From NCBI GenBank assembly GCA_029204225.1, contig CM055111.1, positions 16,973,019 through 17,037,018 on the forward strand: DNA of 64,000 bases. Direction: 5' to 3'. A program made the position numbers and the translations under genes. Source of the stretch: Diphasiastrum complanatum (Eukaryota > Streptophyta > Lycopodiopsida > Lycopodiales > Lycopodiaceae). Numbering within the stretch: the stretch's first letter is position 1; each line of letters opens with the position of its first letter. This document shows, piece after piece, positions 1 to 10,655 of the stretch. The notes beneath the pieces are model-generated. The model did not search any database. It was not told the origin of the DNA and worked only from the letters and a program-made list of their open reading frames with translations.

Positions 1-151
1 GTGTGAAATACAAAAGGGTACTGTAATTGTACGGACAACAAACATATTCTATGTTTTGGTTCATGTTTGATCAATATCTCTTAGAGTTTGCATCTCATTT
101 TGTATGTAGATGCTGATTTTTCTACATTGGCAGGATTGTTGGTTTGCTCCT
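1..151 (+). repeat. Family-A LTR, 3' part (truncated)
   Basis: The first 151 bases match, nearly base for base, the downstream part of the LTRs at 24530-24680 and 49200-49350, starting at the palindromic CACACGTGTG region. Similarity stops at about 152, in the middle of the LTR, so the copy is broken at its 3' side and its 5' side lies outside the window. It gives promoter/R-U5-like sequence only. No coding part follows. Confidence 0.85.
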
Positions 152-479
152 TTGAAAACTTTTTGTAGAGCTCAGAGTTATGCTTCTCTCCCTCTCTTAC
201 ACGGGCTCGCTGCATGTTCTTGTTTGTTTGCTGCAATGATGGTAGCCTCTGCATTCATTAGAGTACAAGTATAGGTTGCTTTACGTTGTTTTTATTTTTC
301 CATTTACCTCTTGTAGTAATTTCTTATCATTTTGTTTGATATATAGAAAGCCTCACATTATGGCCAATGGCTTCACCAATTGCTGCTGAATGCAAAGGAA
401 TTAGGGCTTGAGAGTCCAAAGCTGGGGAAACGAAATGCATCACTCTCTACCTTGATAAGATGGTCGCTCTGGACCTGTC
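152..479. other. No recognised feature
   Basis: This is unique-looking sequence between an LTR fragment and a repeated upstream segment. A short stretch around 350-470 after a possible AG acceptor (tatag) reads openly (HYGQWLHQLLLNAKELG), which could be an exon remnant, but nothing else supports it. Confidence 0.3.
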
Positions 480-752
480 CGTAAAAGGAGCTGGAAAAAA
501 CAATAAACTTATGTTTTTTCATATTTGTAAATTATAACAAAATGAAACTTTTTGAGTTTTTTATTGATTTTTACAAATTTGGCATTCAATATTTTGGCAA
601 ACAATTTTCAACTTTTTGAAAAAAATGAGTGTCTAGGTCATTTCTCATTTTTTTGGTCATTGTCTTCTAGGATATAAAAGGAACCTAATACGTTCTTGTT
701 TTCAAGGCTACTTTATATTCTATTTGTGTTCAATCTATGTTCATCAATCATA
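480..752 (+). repeat. Duplicated upstream/promoter segment of a copia gag remnant (copy 1)
   Basis: This block, especially 560-752, recurs at about 34310-34496 with high identity. In both places it leads directly into the same gag fragment. It is AT-rich and contains a clear TATA box. No LTR end or primer binding site is visible between the TATA box and the gag ATG, which is unusual for an LTR element. Confidence 0.7.
673..680 (+). promoter_or_regulatory. TATA box (TATAAAAG)
   Basis: TATAAAAG lies 80 bp upstream of the gag ATG at 753. The same box sits at the equivalent place in the second copy (34417-34424). The conserved spacing supports a core promoter, though transcription is not shown. 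Confidence 0.55.
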
Positions 753-1050
753 ATGGAAGGTTCAACCTTTGAGATCCGCTTGATTAACAAGTTCAACGGA
801 AATGATTTCCATATGTGAAAATTCAAGATGAGGATGATCTTGATTGAGAAGGAGCTATGAGAATATGTAAACAGTTCGGTACACAGACCGAAGGAATCAG
901 AATTACTCCCAACATGGGAAGCAAAGGATGGCAAAGCACTTGCCATTGTATCCTTGAATCTGAATGACACTCGGATTGCTCATGTCTCAACAAGTACCAC
1001 CTCCAAAGAAGTGTAAGATATCTTAAGAAGTATCTACAAGACTTCAAATG
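753..1050 (+). pseudogene. Copia-type gag N-terminal remnant (copy 1)
   Basis: The frame from the ATG at 753 reads like the start of a Ty1/copia gag (an F-x-G-x-x-F-x-x-W-K-x-K-M-type motif, then an L-x-E-Y-V motif and an acidic stretch ending near LNLNDTRIAHVS). The tryptophan codon expected after the FHM residues is TGA at 816-818, and further stops follow (a TGA in the CTATGAGAA stretch and a TAA after KEV). Similarity to gag ends near 1050. The same first nonsense codon is present in the copy at 34497, so both descend from an already dead copy. Confidence 0.7.
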
Positions 1051-1196
1051 TATCGACTTGTTAGCCGAATTTTGGACATAAAAAATCGGGCTAATTTTTT
1101 AGCTAATTTTGACACTATATAGAAATTGACATGTAAAAGCCGCAAAATTTCAATATAAAATGGCTGAAAATAGCCAATAGTTAGGAGTCCCAGTCC
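1051..1196. other. No gene; short repeat shared with 55.2 kb
   Basis: There is no coding potential. A short stretch near 1070-1105, with the core aaaaatcgggctaattt, recurs near 55170-55205. This suggests a small dispersed repeat of unknown type. Confidence 0.3.
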
Positions 1197-1342
1197 ACTC
1201 TATTAGAGTTTGCATCTTATTCATAGTGTAGATGTTGGTTTCTCTACATTGGCGAAATTGGTGAGTTGCTTGTCTATCTAACCAAAGATCAAAGGGAACA
1301 TTTTGGATCTTAATGATCTGAAATTATTCACAGACTCCACAA
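1197..1342 (+). repeat. Family-A LTR 3'-end fragment
   Basis: The sequence follows the last ~145 bp of the family-A LTR (compare 9620-9752 and 24620-24744), including the motif 'atgatctgaaat' and an ending close to ttcaca. No PBS follows, so only a sliver of the LTR remains. Divergence is higher than among the full-length copies. Confidence 0.7.
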
Positions 1343-1545
1343 CCATAGGTGTTTCTATTTTTGTCAATCCGCTCTATACAAAAGTGTCGTCCATGCATCC
1401 ATAATGAATTGTATTTTTTTACTAACAAATATGTGTTTGAGATATAACAAATAGTAGAACAAATAGCTTAACATGTGAATGATGTACATGGCTTACATGA
1501 AAATCACACCCGCTTGCAAATTCTTACTCTCTCTTTGTTGCTTCC

Positions 1546-2060
1546 TCATTGTTTGTCGAGGCCTTCTATAAGGGCATCACGTAGCCAATCAAGCGCCATA
1601 TCCTTGGGTAGAAGGGCGCGGTCAAGTGGGTATGGTTGTCTTCTATGCCCTCTCCTGAAAGTGGCTCGAGTAGTTTGTATACGAGCTTTGGACTCTTCAT
1701 ATCTCAAAATCCACTTTTGCAATTCTTCACTATTAAGAATGCAAAACTTATTCGCCTTCTCTCCGAAGGACACACTCATTCTCTTGATTGCTCCTTTTCC
1801 CCGAGGTACATCACCAACAACACACTCATCATCCTTATTATCCCAAATATGAGGAATAGAAGGATCGCTATGAGCAAGGAACTTCGTGATATAAACCATG
1901 GACTCTTGCACTGGCCATTCTTCCGCCATGCTACCCTCAGGCCTTGCTCATTGTCTTGCGAAGCCTTTCAACATTTTCATGAATTGTTTGAAGAAAAACA
2001 TGCAACGACTTTGGACAATGCTTGTATTGATAATATGGATCAATATTAATGAGAGGACAT
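1546..2060 (-). pseudogene. CACTA (En/Spm) tnp2-like transposase, DUF4218-type C-terminal remnant
   Basis: A 127-codon frame (1929 to 1546) begins within the block R-P-E-G-S-M-A-E, which is typical of the DUF4218 region of plant CACTA tnp2 transposases. It continues with IWD and an acidic pair, then a gKG-like turn, FCILNSEELQKW and a basic RRG-R-R-P-Y-P tail. Upstream, to about 2060, the frame slips: LRKTMSKA and the R-P-E-G-S block are in different frames, a frameshift near 1935-1945. No D-D-E catalytic core or terminal CACTA repeat is seen, so this is an isolated C-terminal piece. Assignment rests on motif recall, not on a search. Confidence 0.6.
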
Positions 2061-2634
2061 GGTAACCGGAATACCAATAGTAATTGAAAAAATAGGCAAT
2101 TGAAAAAAATAGATGATGTACCTACAATGGCCACCTCATCTACCAATTGCACAATGGGATGCCTTTGAATGGTGAGAATGGATGTTGGACGATCAAACAC
2201 ATTTCCTCGATGGAGCTTTGGCTTGCCGCCTTGGCTGAAATATATCTTCATAAGAAAAGTAAACAACAATTATATATGCATTAGTTAGATCATCATCTTA
2301 AATCATTTCAAGAAAAAATATTGTGATTCTCATTGATCATATCTCGCCAAACCATTGAGTTTGTAGATTGCACTCCTTAGCTCCTTTATCAAAAACCCTC
2401 TCAGCATCAAGGAAGCACAAATTGTGTTTATATCTCAATATTCCATACAATCTTTTCATGCTTCTCTTTTTCTTTATTTTGACAAATATTTGTAATTAAA
2501 TAAATTTCATTGTACTAGCCAGCAAACATATAGTTTTCTTTCCCAAATAGCTTATCAAAAAATGCCAAAGTGATACATTATGAATCTACACATTGATGTA
2601 AACACAGCAATATATGTGGTGTGTGAATAGGAGG
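2061..2634. other. No recognised feature
   Basis: AT-rich sequence. Short open frames here are not protein-like. It may be decayed flank of the CACTA remnant. Confidence 0.3.
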
Positions 2635-4025
2635 GATTGTAAGTGTCCACCGCACATTAGATTCGAAAAGGCTTTACATGTTACATGAACTTTATGTCTT
2701 CATATGATCAAATTAAGATTTATGTTTCATAAAGTTTGCATTGTTTTTGGCTTTGCCCGATTAACACAAAATTCATCTAGATCTAATATGTTCAATATTA
2801 TCGTAATTTTCCAAATATGGTAATTATTTGATGTTTCCCAATGGCTTCAATGGAAAAGAAAAAAATTGGGCAAAAATGTGCCCACCAACCATGACGGAGC
2901 TTCTTAGAAAGCAAGAATGGGAAGAACTTGGAATTTGAATTATCTTAAATAGTGTGACATGCATGCATGCACAAAATCATATTTTCCTTTTTTTCATGAA
3001 GAAAAAAGAGGTGCCTTCGAAGCAGAGCGAAATTTTGTGCAATCCCCTTATTTTTTTTCAAATTTTTTACATGGACCTTCAGATGCAAAAAGTGAATGTA
3101 AAACAAATTCACTTGTTGTTAGATGACACTAGTACGTTTGCCCGCCCAAGTATGCGCAAAAAGTGCTTGTAAAATAAAACATGTTTCAATGTCAAGGAAG
3201 GTCCATGGCCTTGGCCGTTCCACTTGGCAAGAGGAAGGCCTCCAAGGGCATGCAATTTTTCCTGGAGAATTTCTTTCGAATCTGTAGCGATGCACTTTCT
3301 AGAGTCTTCTTTCTTTCACTCCTCTCATGCTCCTTGCTTACTATCGCTCCTATTTTCTTGGATACTCCTGCATATCTCTCCATCTACTTAGCAGGGCCAC
3401 TATTGTAGCAGCAGAAGCATGGAAGGAGAAGGAAGAAACATTTGAAGCAAACCTAGATCTCCACCTTGGAAATAACCTACTGCTGCTGAGAATGTCAGAA
3501 GGATGTATGACTATGGAAGACAATATTTTAAACCGCCTGTGTGCAATCGAGTTAGAAACACAAGGGGATGAAGCTCTCACAAATTCATATGCTCAGTTTG
3601 CCACCACATTTGAAATCTTCAAGGTTGTTTTTCATGAAGAAGTGATGCCACTTTCAGTGGATAAGTAGCTTCATGTAGATGCTAAAAATCAATGTAATTC
3701 ATAGTCCATGTATATCCACATAGACCACACACAATGGTGTGTGAAGATGTAAGTCTACATGTAGGTGAAAGATGTTTTAATCACAGTCCATGTACAGCTG
3801 CGTAGACTACACACAAATGGTGTGTGAAGACATGGAGTCTGCATGTAGGTGATAGTAGAACTCAGAAAAGAAATAGATGTTTTGCTTGTGGGAGGAATTC
3901 TTGGACACCAAAACACAAGTGTGTTTGTTGACATCAGCAGTCTGCCTCCCCCTCCATTTCTTATGTGGCGATCCTAGGCACTTCTTTCTTGGCATGTAGG
4001 CGCTCCTCCTTTTCCTATAGACTAG
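2635..4025 (+). repeat. Duplicated segment, copy A
   Basis: This 1.4-kb block recurs in pieces at 44018-44750, 48144-48761 and 46897-47020. Here the three parts are in the order 2635-3249, 3256-3850 and 3905-4025, with no large insertion. It contains a 113-codon frame (3327-3668) that corresponds to a related frame in copy B and ends in an 'EEVMPL' motif. The frame reads TMEDN, ETQGD and LTNSYAQFATTF. I recognise no family. Conservation of the reading frame between copies hints at former coding sequence. Confidence 0.75.
3327..3668 (+). CDS. Unidentified short frame in duplicated segment (copy A)
   Basis: The core frame (from ATIVAAEAWKEKEE onward) is shared with the copy at 48179-48577, differing mainly by substitutions, with no frameshift through the shared 90 codons. 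It is charged and mostly helical-looking, without a signal peptide or known motif. The start is uncertain: the upstream residues differ between copies. It could be a small gene, a piece of a larger one, or chance preservation after a recent duplication. Confidence 0.3.
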   Translation: MLLAYYRSYFLGYSCISLHLLSRATIVAAEAWKEKEETFEANLDLHLGNNLLLLRMSEGCMTMEDNILNRLCAIELETQGDEALTNSYAQFATTFEIFKVVFHEEVMPLSVDK

Positions 4026-4449
4026 ATCTGGAAAATGATATAGGAATCATATATATGCATTTTATTAGTGAGAAAAGAAATTGGGTGACTTATAAGACAC
4101 CTTCACATTCAATAGTCTAAATTTTGGACATTATAAAATTTATTGAATATTTATACGTAAGAGAGTTTATTTCTTGTATTAAGCTTTGGTATAAGGTAAA
4201 GTCTCAAAGTGAGAAGCCTAGAAGGACCTTTGATTTTAAAAATCGTTTGTATGCAGATTTTACATCATAGATAGGCAAAACGATTGAATAACAGAAAGGC
4301 CAATTTTGTGATTCAAAAAATTGAAAATTTTCAGCAAGTTGAACTTTATGTTTCATCCAGCTCTTTGCAGCTTCATTGTCTCATATTGGCAAATAGTATC
4401 AAATATGATCACAGCTCATATATTGTGTTTACTGAGATTTGGATCGAGA
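4026..4449. other. No recognised feature
   Basis: AT-rich intergenic sequence following copy A. I see no gene, repeat or element end. Confidence 0.3.
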
Positions 4450-4565
4450 ATGCTGTGAATATTGATCATGAATATTGTGAATATTGATTGTGAACATTGT
4501 GAATACTAATGTGAAATTGCGAATATTGAGAAATGAATATTATGAGATACTAATCATGAATAATG
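4450..4565 (+). repeat. Degenerate 'gtgaatattgat' minisatellite
   Basis: Units of about 12-15 bp built on gaatattg(t/a)gaa are repeated imperfectly some 8 times. This is probably a decayed tandem repeat. No coding role. Confidence 0.6.
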
Positions 4566-5939
4566 AGAAATCTGTTAATAGTGATCTTGAATACTGATCT
4601 TCAATATTCTTAAATAAAAAATACTCTACAACATAATTGTTATTATTATGGACGTTTCTAAAACCAAATTAAGAATGTTAAAATGTGATTATTTAAAATA
4701 AGAATTGTGCTTGCTAATCTTGGTTACTTGTGCTAAAATTTTGGTTACAACAGACAAATATCCAAATTTTGGAAGTACAAAATAATTTCTCACACCAATA
4801 TCTAGAATACCTTTTTCAAATCCTAAAATTTTAGGATTCATGCTATGATGACATGGCAAGGCCTTTGTGGTACAATACCACATCGTTCTTGTTACATTTC
4901 TTCCCTCTATCTTCACTGACAAACATATCTACCTCGTTACCAAGTATTGCTCTAGTTATAACATCAACATTTTGATAACAAAACCAACATGACAAGAACT
5001 GGAAATGCTTCATGGTGATCTGCCAGAGAAACAATAAACAACTTGTAGAAAAAGTGCAGTTCTTATTTGAGCAACTACAAATAATTTTCTAGCAACAAAA
5101 TCTAAACTATGCAAAACAAATCTAAAAGAAGCAGATTTCTTTAAAATAAAAATCAAATCTACATAAAGTACAACAAACATGCATAGATCTACCAAAAAAT
5201 CTGAATCTACCGAATTAATTGAGATTTGATGCAAGGGTTGGATCTACTACGTGCGACTTTCTACAACGTCATCATACGACTTCAGTTTTTTGTAACAGGA
5301 CAAGCTTCTATTGACAAATGCAGGTACGTTAACTAACTGATAATCAGGTGTTCAGTTTTCCAGATATCTGATAACAGCATTTTGGTCGCTTCTTGTATGA
5401 ACCTGATATTGTCTCTTTTTTTTTTTGGCTTGTCATTTTTCTTTGTTTAGAGGCACCTATTTCCAAAATATTGGATTGCAGGTTTAAGTATGGCCTCATA
5501 AAGTTCTTTATTAACCTTGTGCGTTTTTAGCATTGAATAAACATCCATTCATAATTTTTTGATGACTATAAAGTTTTATTGGATGATTATGGCCTTTGTG
5601 TGCTACTTTCCAGTATAGTGACACAGTGATTCTTCAGTACCAAAAACTTTAGCTCCTTTGGGTTTTGTAGCAACCAAAGTATGTGCAGTGGGTAAATTGT
5701 GATGTTTGGGACGGTCTTGCATAGTTGCAGAAGTACTTGAATATTGGCTGGATCTGTAAGCATGATTTTTTATATTGATGTCATCAATTGCATATCCAAC
5801 CTTCTTCATCATCAGAAGATTCGTATCAATAATTATTTCTCGTGTGAGGTGGCTCCCGAATCAAGTACTACTTCTTAAATTGAATTAGATGAACAACATA
5901 GATTAGCACTAACATCTTCTGCTGCTCTGGAGCATTCTA
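4566..5939. other. No recognised feature
   Basis: AT-rich sequence with only short frames that look non-coding. The right edge may hold the 3' extension of the minus-strand gag below, but I cannot trace pol motifs in it. Confidence 0.3.
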
Positions 5940-6670
5940 CATTGTCTTCGACATAGTTTGAATCTGAAGGTTCACTTCGATTTTGCTCCTTTTTGTTTCT
6001 GAGATTTTGATAACAGTCTACTGCTGCATGACTTCGTTTATGATAATGAATGCATTCAATTTTTGGATTTAAACAACACTTTTCTTTTGTGTGACCTGAT
6101 CTTCTACATCTATTACAGATCTTCTTATCACCAGAATTCTTCTGTTGTTTACCAGATTGTTGTTCATTTGTCTTAGACTCATTCTTTTAAGACAACTCCC
6201 TCTTAAACTTAGACTTCTTAGAAGATTTATTCTTCTGAGTAAATAGGGCATTTTCGGAATCACCATTGTCGTCATAGCATTCACGAGCTCTACTTCCTCT
6301 TTAACTCCGTCTATTGCCTTTTGAAGTGTCATTGTCGCAGCTTTCGCCAATAAGGTTCGAGTTGTGTGGAATGACCTAGGTAGGGCTCGAAGAAAATAAC
6401 TAAGTTGTTTTTCTTTTGAAATTGTATTTTCTGCACCAAAATTCTGCAAGGAAATAAACAGATCTTTAATCTTTCACACGAATGTGTTTAGGTCTTTGTC
6501 GTCCCACTGTAGATAAGTTAATTGGTTTTTCAAGAACATAAATCTTTTGCATTCAAAATTGATGTCAGATCTAGCATTATATTGTCATGCACTGAAGACG
6601 CAATAATTGCAACACCCTTCAATAAGAGTGAAGTCTTTAATTTCCAGATCAAGTAGTTTGAGCCTTCTGG
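5940..6670 (-). pseudogene. Copia gag remnant with zinc knuckle (family F)
   Basis: Reading on the minus strand downstream of the LTR/PBS at 6763-7760, frames carry an LRALPRSFHTTRTLL-type gag block and then a CCHC knuckle (C-N-R-C-x4-G-H-x4-C, about 6074-6118), followed by an acidic, serine-rich tail. Several frameshifts and stops separate these pieces. No protease, integrase or RT follows within the window, so the element is truncated after gag. Gag binds and packages element RNA; this copy cannot make a full protein. Confidence 0.7.
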
Positions 6671-6762
6671 ATCCAAGATTGTAGTGATCTTTGTGGATAC
6701 AAAAATAGTACTATATCGACTCAGATTCGTTTTGATATTATTGTATCAGTTTTGAAATTCTA

Positions 6763-6775
6763 CACTCTGATACCA
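6763..6775 (-). promoter_or_regulatory. Primer binding site, initiator tRNA-Met 3' end
   Basis: On the minus strand the bases read TGGTATCAGAGTG, one base beyond the LTR. This matches the complement of the 3' end of plant initiator tRNA-Met (TGGTATCAGAGC) with a late mismatch. It fixes the element's orientation as minus. Confidence 0.85.
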
Positions 6776-6776
6776 T

Positions 6777-7760
6777 TGTAGGAAAAATAGTAATTATTTT
6801 TCCACAGAGAACACGATGAAAGTTTGAATAAATCAAACTAATATCAGTGTCTTCAATTGGGTCAGTATCTGATCTATGTACTAATAGAACAGTTTTTGCT
6901 GTGATTGAATATGCGTGCGGAAATAAGAGACAACTTTAGAGAATTTTAGACAATAAGAAACTATTGATCAAAAATGAATTTCTATAACTCTGAATCTGAA
7001 TCATCAATATACATCTCCTACTATCTTATCTCGTTGTTGTGTCTTTGATTGAGTGAGTGGGTTACAACGAGTAGTGCACATCTATTTGTATTACTACAGG
7101 ATAGGTCATTTGGACTTTTATTCATAGGTCTTTTGGCCATATCTAACAATTTATGACGGTTGATATCTAAATAGACGCTCTATTTCCAAGGTCGAATATA
7201 TTCTATTCGCGAATTATTCACGACAGTGCATCACTTTTCTCAGCTTCGTGTTTCCCAAGTTGTTCGTGACACTTGTCACTTTGAGTTTGAAGAAGAAATT
7301 TAGAATATTTCGCGAATTGTTCGCGACAATTTTGCGACATCTGAGGTTTAAACAAGAAATAGAATATTCCGCGACAAGATTTTGTTCAAGAATCTTTCGA
7401 GCTTCAACAAGAAAGCCATGAGCTTCTACAAGAAACTGTTTCCGAATCTTTTGAGAATCTTTCGCAAATCTTTTGATTTGGCTGAAATATAGATTTTGTG
7501 AATCTTTGGAGAATCTTTTGAGTTGGCTGAAAGATAGATTAGCAAATCTTGCGAGAATCTTTCACGAATCTTTTGAGTTTGATCATGAATAGAAAAGTTT
7601 TGAGTTCACGTTCATTTCTTTCTTATCCTTTGTCAAGTAAACTGCACACTTTGTTAGTAGAATCAAGATCTATCTAGTCAGTTGTTCTACATTCATAGCA
7701 ACTGGGTGACGCATTTGATGACCTAATTTCTTAGTATAAGTAGTTGTTCATATTCCTACA
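6777..7760 (-). repeat. 5' LTR of a minus-strand copia (family F)
   Basis: The segment runs from TGTAGGAA to TTCCTACA, an inverted terminal match typical of LTR ends, and abuts a PBS. It is 984 bp. Its upstream (U3) half, at higher coordinates, carries clustered repeats: gaatctttYg-type units between about 7385 and 7580, and cgcgaatt/ttcgcgac motifs between 7200 and 7345. No second LTR is in the window. Confidence 0.8.
7305..7345. promoter_or_regulatory. Near-palindromic CGCGAATTGTTCGCG motif cluster in the U3
   Basis: TTCGCGAATTGTTCGC at 7309-7324 is flanked by related sequences at 7205-7225 and 7365-7372. The identical 16-mer recurs in an unrelated LTR at 21790-21805. It may be a transcription-factor site; this is inference. 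Confidence 0.4.
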
Positions 7761-8314
7761 TCACAAGCATTAAAGCATGAAGATCAATCATCAAGTATTG
7801 AATAGTTAGCATTCTCTCTCTCAAGCTTGCGAGCTTAAACATGCTTCAGCATTCTAGCTCACTTATTTTTAGAGATTGTTATTGCGCTTACTACTTATCA
7901 GTAGTTGCACTTAGTTCAAACTTATATTTAGTTGCTTAGATATAGCTTAAAGTATGCGCCTTCGATCTGCAAACTTGTTGTACTCATCTACATCTGTTTT
8001 GTTTTCATCCTGAATCAATACTATCTTCTTATTGTGTTCAACTTCATCTCAGAATGTATGCATTTTTGTAATTCTTCGCGACTGATTATTTGTCTGATAC
8101 TTCAATGCTTTAATGTTTGGCTACGTAATCACTGTAGTACTAATGATCTCAAAGTTAGTTACTATAAGATCGAATGTGATTTTTCATTGTTTTGTTCGAA
8201 ATTGATAGGCGTAGTCATGCATAGAGAAAGAGGAAGTTGGTTAATTCCGCTGCATAATAATTTTTCTTTCTTGTCGTTCGCATTCTTTTTGTTCGATTCT
8301 ATTCTACCTATCCT
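7761..8314. other. No recognised feature
   Basis: Flank of the family-F LTR. A 163-codon plus-strand frame (7932-8423) has a composition typical of random AT-rich DNA (many F, L, I, C and S), and I do not accept it as a gene. Confidence 0.3.
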
Positions 8315-8989
8315 TTACACACCTCTTTCCAACAGTTCCATCATAGCAACACATAACTCTTGGTTGGAACTAGTCTCGACATCCAAGAATTGCTGGAGCT
8401 GGCTTAACTGCATGTCCTTCTGATTGACTTCTACTTGAAGCTGATCCATGCGCTCTTGCATTTCATCCATTTGGTCAGAAGTGAGTTCTTCATCCCGGCA
8501 TGCGCGTGTTGCTTGCTCATTGGCTTTGTTCACTGTTTGTTCCACTTTCTGTAGTTGTCTAGTCAGCACAAGATTTTCCTGCAGCGTCATGCCCATAAAT
8601 GATTGGTAAGGAAGGGGTTCCTTTCCATCCGAGTACTGTGGGGGAATATTAGTGAATGGAGGAATGTGAGTGAATGGAGGGACATAGGTGTTGTTTTGTG
8701 GAGGTAGTTGTGAAGAGCTAGGTTGATCATGGATAGGAACAGCGGGTGGGGGTTGAGTGGCGATAGAAGGTGTGGAAGAAATGGTGGTGACGGTAGTTTG
8801 TAGGAGTTGAGTGACAAAAGAATCAGAATCAAAGTTCAAATCAAATGTAAAGGAGGGGTTAGTAGTGATGATGAGGGGTGGTGATTTGGGGGTGGGAGTG
8901 GTAAAGAAACAAAAACAGTACCTAGGGGAGTAGGTAGTGACAGTGATGGAGGATGGGGTGGACGGGAGGACCACAGTGGTGGTGACCAT
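8315..8989 (-). CDS. Unidentified proline-rich protein with C-terminal coiled coil
   Basis: A 224-codon frame starts at an ATG at 8989. Residues 1-125 are rich in T, P, S and Q with PPF-x-x-IPP repeats. Residues 135-215 form an amphipathic helix rich in E, Q, M and D (MDEMQERMDQLQVEV) that should form a coiled coil. The open frame, the change in composition at a sensible domain border and the clean helix make it more than chance. The proline-rich reading continues in another frame upstream of the ATG (8990-9060), so the true start may be lost to a frameshift. No family is recognised; it could be a host gene fragment or an accessory frame of an element. It lies just upstream of a family-A LTR. 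Confidence 0.4.
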   Translation of the reverse strand: MVTTTVVLPSTPSSITVTTYSPRYCFCFFTTPTPKSPPLIITTNPSFTFDLNFDSDSFVTQLLQTTVTTISSTPSIATQPPPAVPIHDQPSSSQLPPQNNTYVPPFTHIPPFTNIPPQYSDGKEPLPYQSFMGMTLQENLVLTRQLQKVEQTVNKANEQATRACRDEELTSDQMDEMQERMDQLQVEVNQKDMQLSQLQQFLDVETSSNQELCVAMMELLERGV

Positions 8990-9103
8990 TGTGGCATCAA
9001 ATGAGGCTGCCTAATCCGTCTGGGATACTGCCAAAAGCTGTTGTTGTGTTGATAGGCCTGTTGTTGTCATGATTGTTGCTAGAGAAACCGTACTGGTAAG
9101 AAT

Positions 9104-9752
9104 TGTGAAAGATTCAACTAGTTTCATCATATTTGCTATATTTCCATATTTGGCATATTGAGGCCAAAACTTATTTTAGACTTAAAGATTGACTTTTCAA
9201 AGTTCATTAGTCTAAATTTCATTTGAATAAACACTTTTTCAAAATGTGGAAAAGTTAGAATGCGAGTTTGAGTAGATTCAAATTTGAATAGTTGGGTACA
9301 TTGAATCTAGACCCAAAAATAGTAGGGTTTGCATTTTGGAGGGAAAGCCAAGTGGCCAAATAGGGTATGGACTTGTTATAGAAGGATGTAACTCATGGAG
9401 AAAGCTACATTCTCTCTTCTCTATCTCATTTCATGCTTATACATGGTTCTCTTGGGTTCTACTATCCATTGGTGCACTATCTTGGTGATTGCTTGCAATT
9501 CTATGTGTAGAATGGTCATTTATTGTTATTTTTGGATCCACACGTGTGAAATATAGTAGCTTGCTGGTTTTTTATGGAAAAAAGCAGTACTTTATCATTT
9601 CATTCAAGTTTGATCAAGTTCTATTAGTGTTTGCATCTCATTTTGTGTGGAGATGCTGATTTTTCTAGATTGGTGAGATTGGTAGTGTTTTTCTTCTTCT
9701 AACTTAAGATCATTCAAGAAGATTAGATCATAATGATCTGAAATCTCTCACA
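9104..9752 (+). repeat. Family-A LTR, 5' LTR
   Basis: TGTGAAAGATTC to CTCTCACA, 649 bp, co-linear with the LTRs at 24091 and 48762. It includes the CACACGTGTG palindrome (9539-9548) and is followed at once by a PBS. It is the most diverged of the full-length copies. Confidence 0.85.
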
Positions 9753-9764
9753 TGGTATCAAATC
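9753..9764 (+). promoter_or_regulatory. Primer binding site (degenerate)
   Basis: TGGTATCAAATC directly follows the LTR. The first 8 bases match the initiator tRNA-Met PBS and the last four are mutated. Confidence 0.75.
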
Positions 9765-10335
9765 TTGTTCTTCAGGTTATGAAGGAGGAAATTAGATCCG
9801 TCAATATTTTGGTGAAGATATCAAGTCTAGAACATGCTAGAGAGGATTCTACACCAAAATCGAGTTTTTTGCTTTTGTAGATTGAATCTTTTGTAGATCA
9901 AAACACTATATAGGTCAATATACTTGATCAATCACATATTGGATTTGGCCAATTTTTGGATCATTGGATCAGCCTAAGTGGTGGGTTATAGATTGCATAT
10001 TTTCAAGCATTTGCATGTAGATTTGAAATAGTCAATTTTTGTGATTTTGTCAAAACTCTAATTTTGATTGAATCTCTAGATACTGAGGTTGCTGGACTTC
10101 ATTTGAGTGTGTTTCAATCTTAGGAAGTGGCAAAAGTCATTAGATTGAGGATAGATCATAGGTTGTGATCAAGATTCCATGATTCTATGTGCTGATTTGC
10201 TTGGTATAAGTGCTAGAAGAGAAGTTTTGAGATAGTTTCAAATCTTGGTGATTTCTTTTGAAAGCATTTGTTGTTGTTCAAAGGAGTGCTTTGTGCATTG
10301 AAACAAGTTGAAAGAGAAGATCAGGTCATTGCTAC
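9765..10335 (+). mobile_element. Untranslated leader of the family-A element
   Basis: This is co-linear with 24757-25345 of the second family-A element, including the 'agagtgctttgtgcattg(g/a)aacaagttgaaaga' block just before the gag ATG. It has no coding potential, as expected for an LTR-element leader. Confidence 0.7.
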
Positions 10336-10655
10336 ATGGCAACCTCAATTCAAGTCATGTTGGAAGCCAATGATAGGCTTACCTCAAGTAACTATTCATT
10401 GTGGAAAGTGAGGATGGAGTCACTTCTTGAGATGAATGATGTTTTGGATATTGTTGTAGGTTTGGAGGAGAGACCAGCAACACAACGAGATTAAGTGAGG
10501 TATGACAATAGGGCCAAGAAGGCTCTACAAATGATACCAATGAACTTCTCAAGGAAGTTGGTAAGTGCACATCATCTTTGGAAGCTTGGAATCCATTGAA
10601 GAAGTTTTATGAATCCAATTCTACTTCTAGAGTGTTGACTCTAAGAAGACAATTT
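10336..10655 (+). pseudogene. Family-A copia gag, N-terminal part
   Basis: The ATG at 10336 opens a gag-like frame with the NDRL-x5-NYS-x-WKVRMES signature shared with 25346. A TAA after about 51 codons (QRD stop) ends it, and the following sequence shows deletions relative to 25500-25650. At about 10655 similarity stops abruptly at a poly-T tract, where a minus-strand copia fragment begins. Confidence 0.8.

Noticed and set aside
713-1047. Minus-strand frames opposite the gag remnant
   Set aside because: They are antisense shadows of the gag reading and lack independent motifs.
7932-8423. 163-codon plus-strand frame
   Set aside because: Composition is that of random AT-rich DNA (F, L, I, C and S heavy), it has no motif, and it overlaps the better minus-strand coiled-coil frame.
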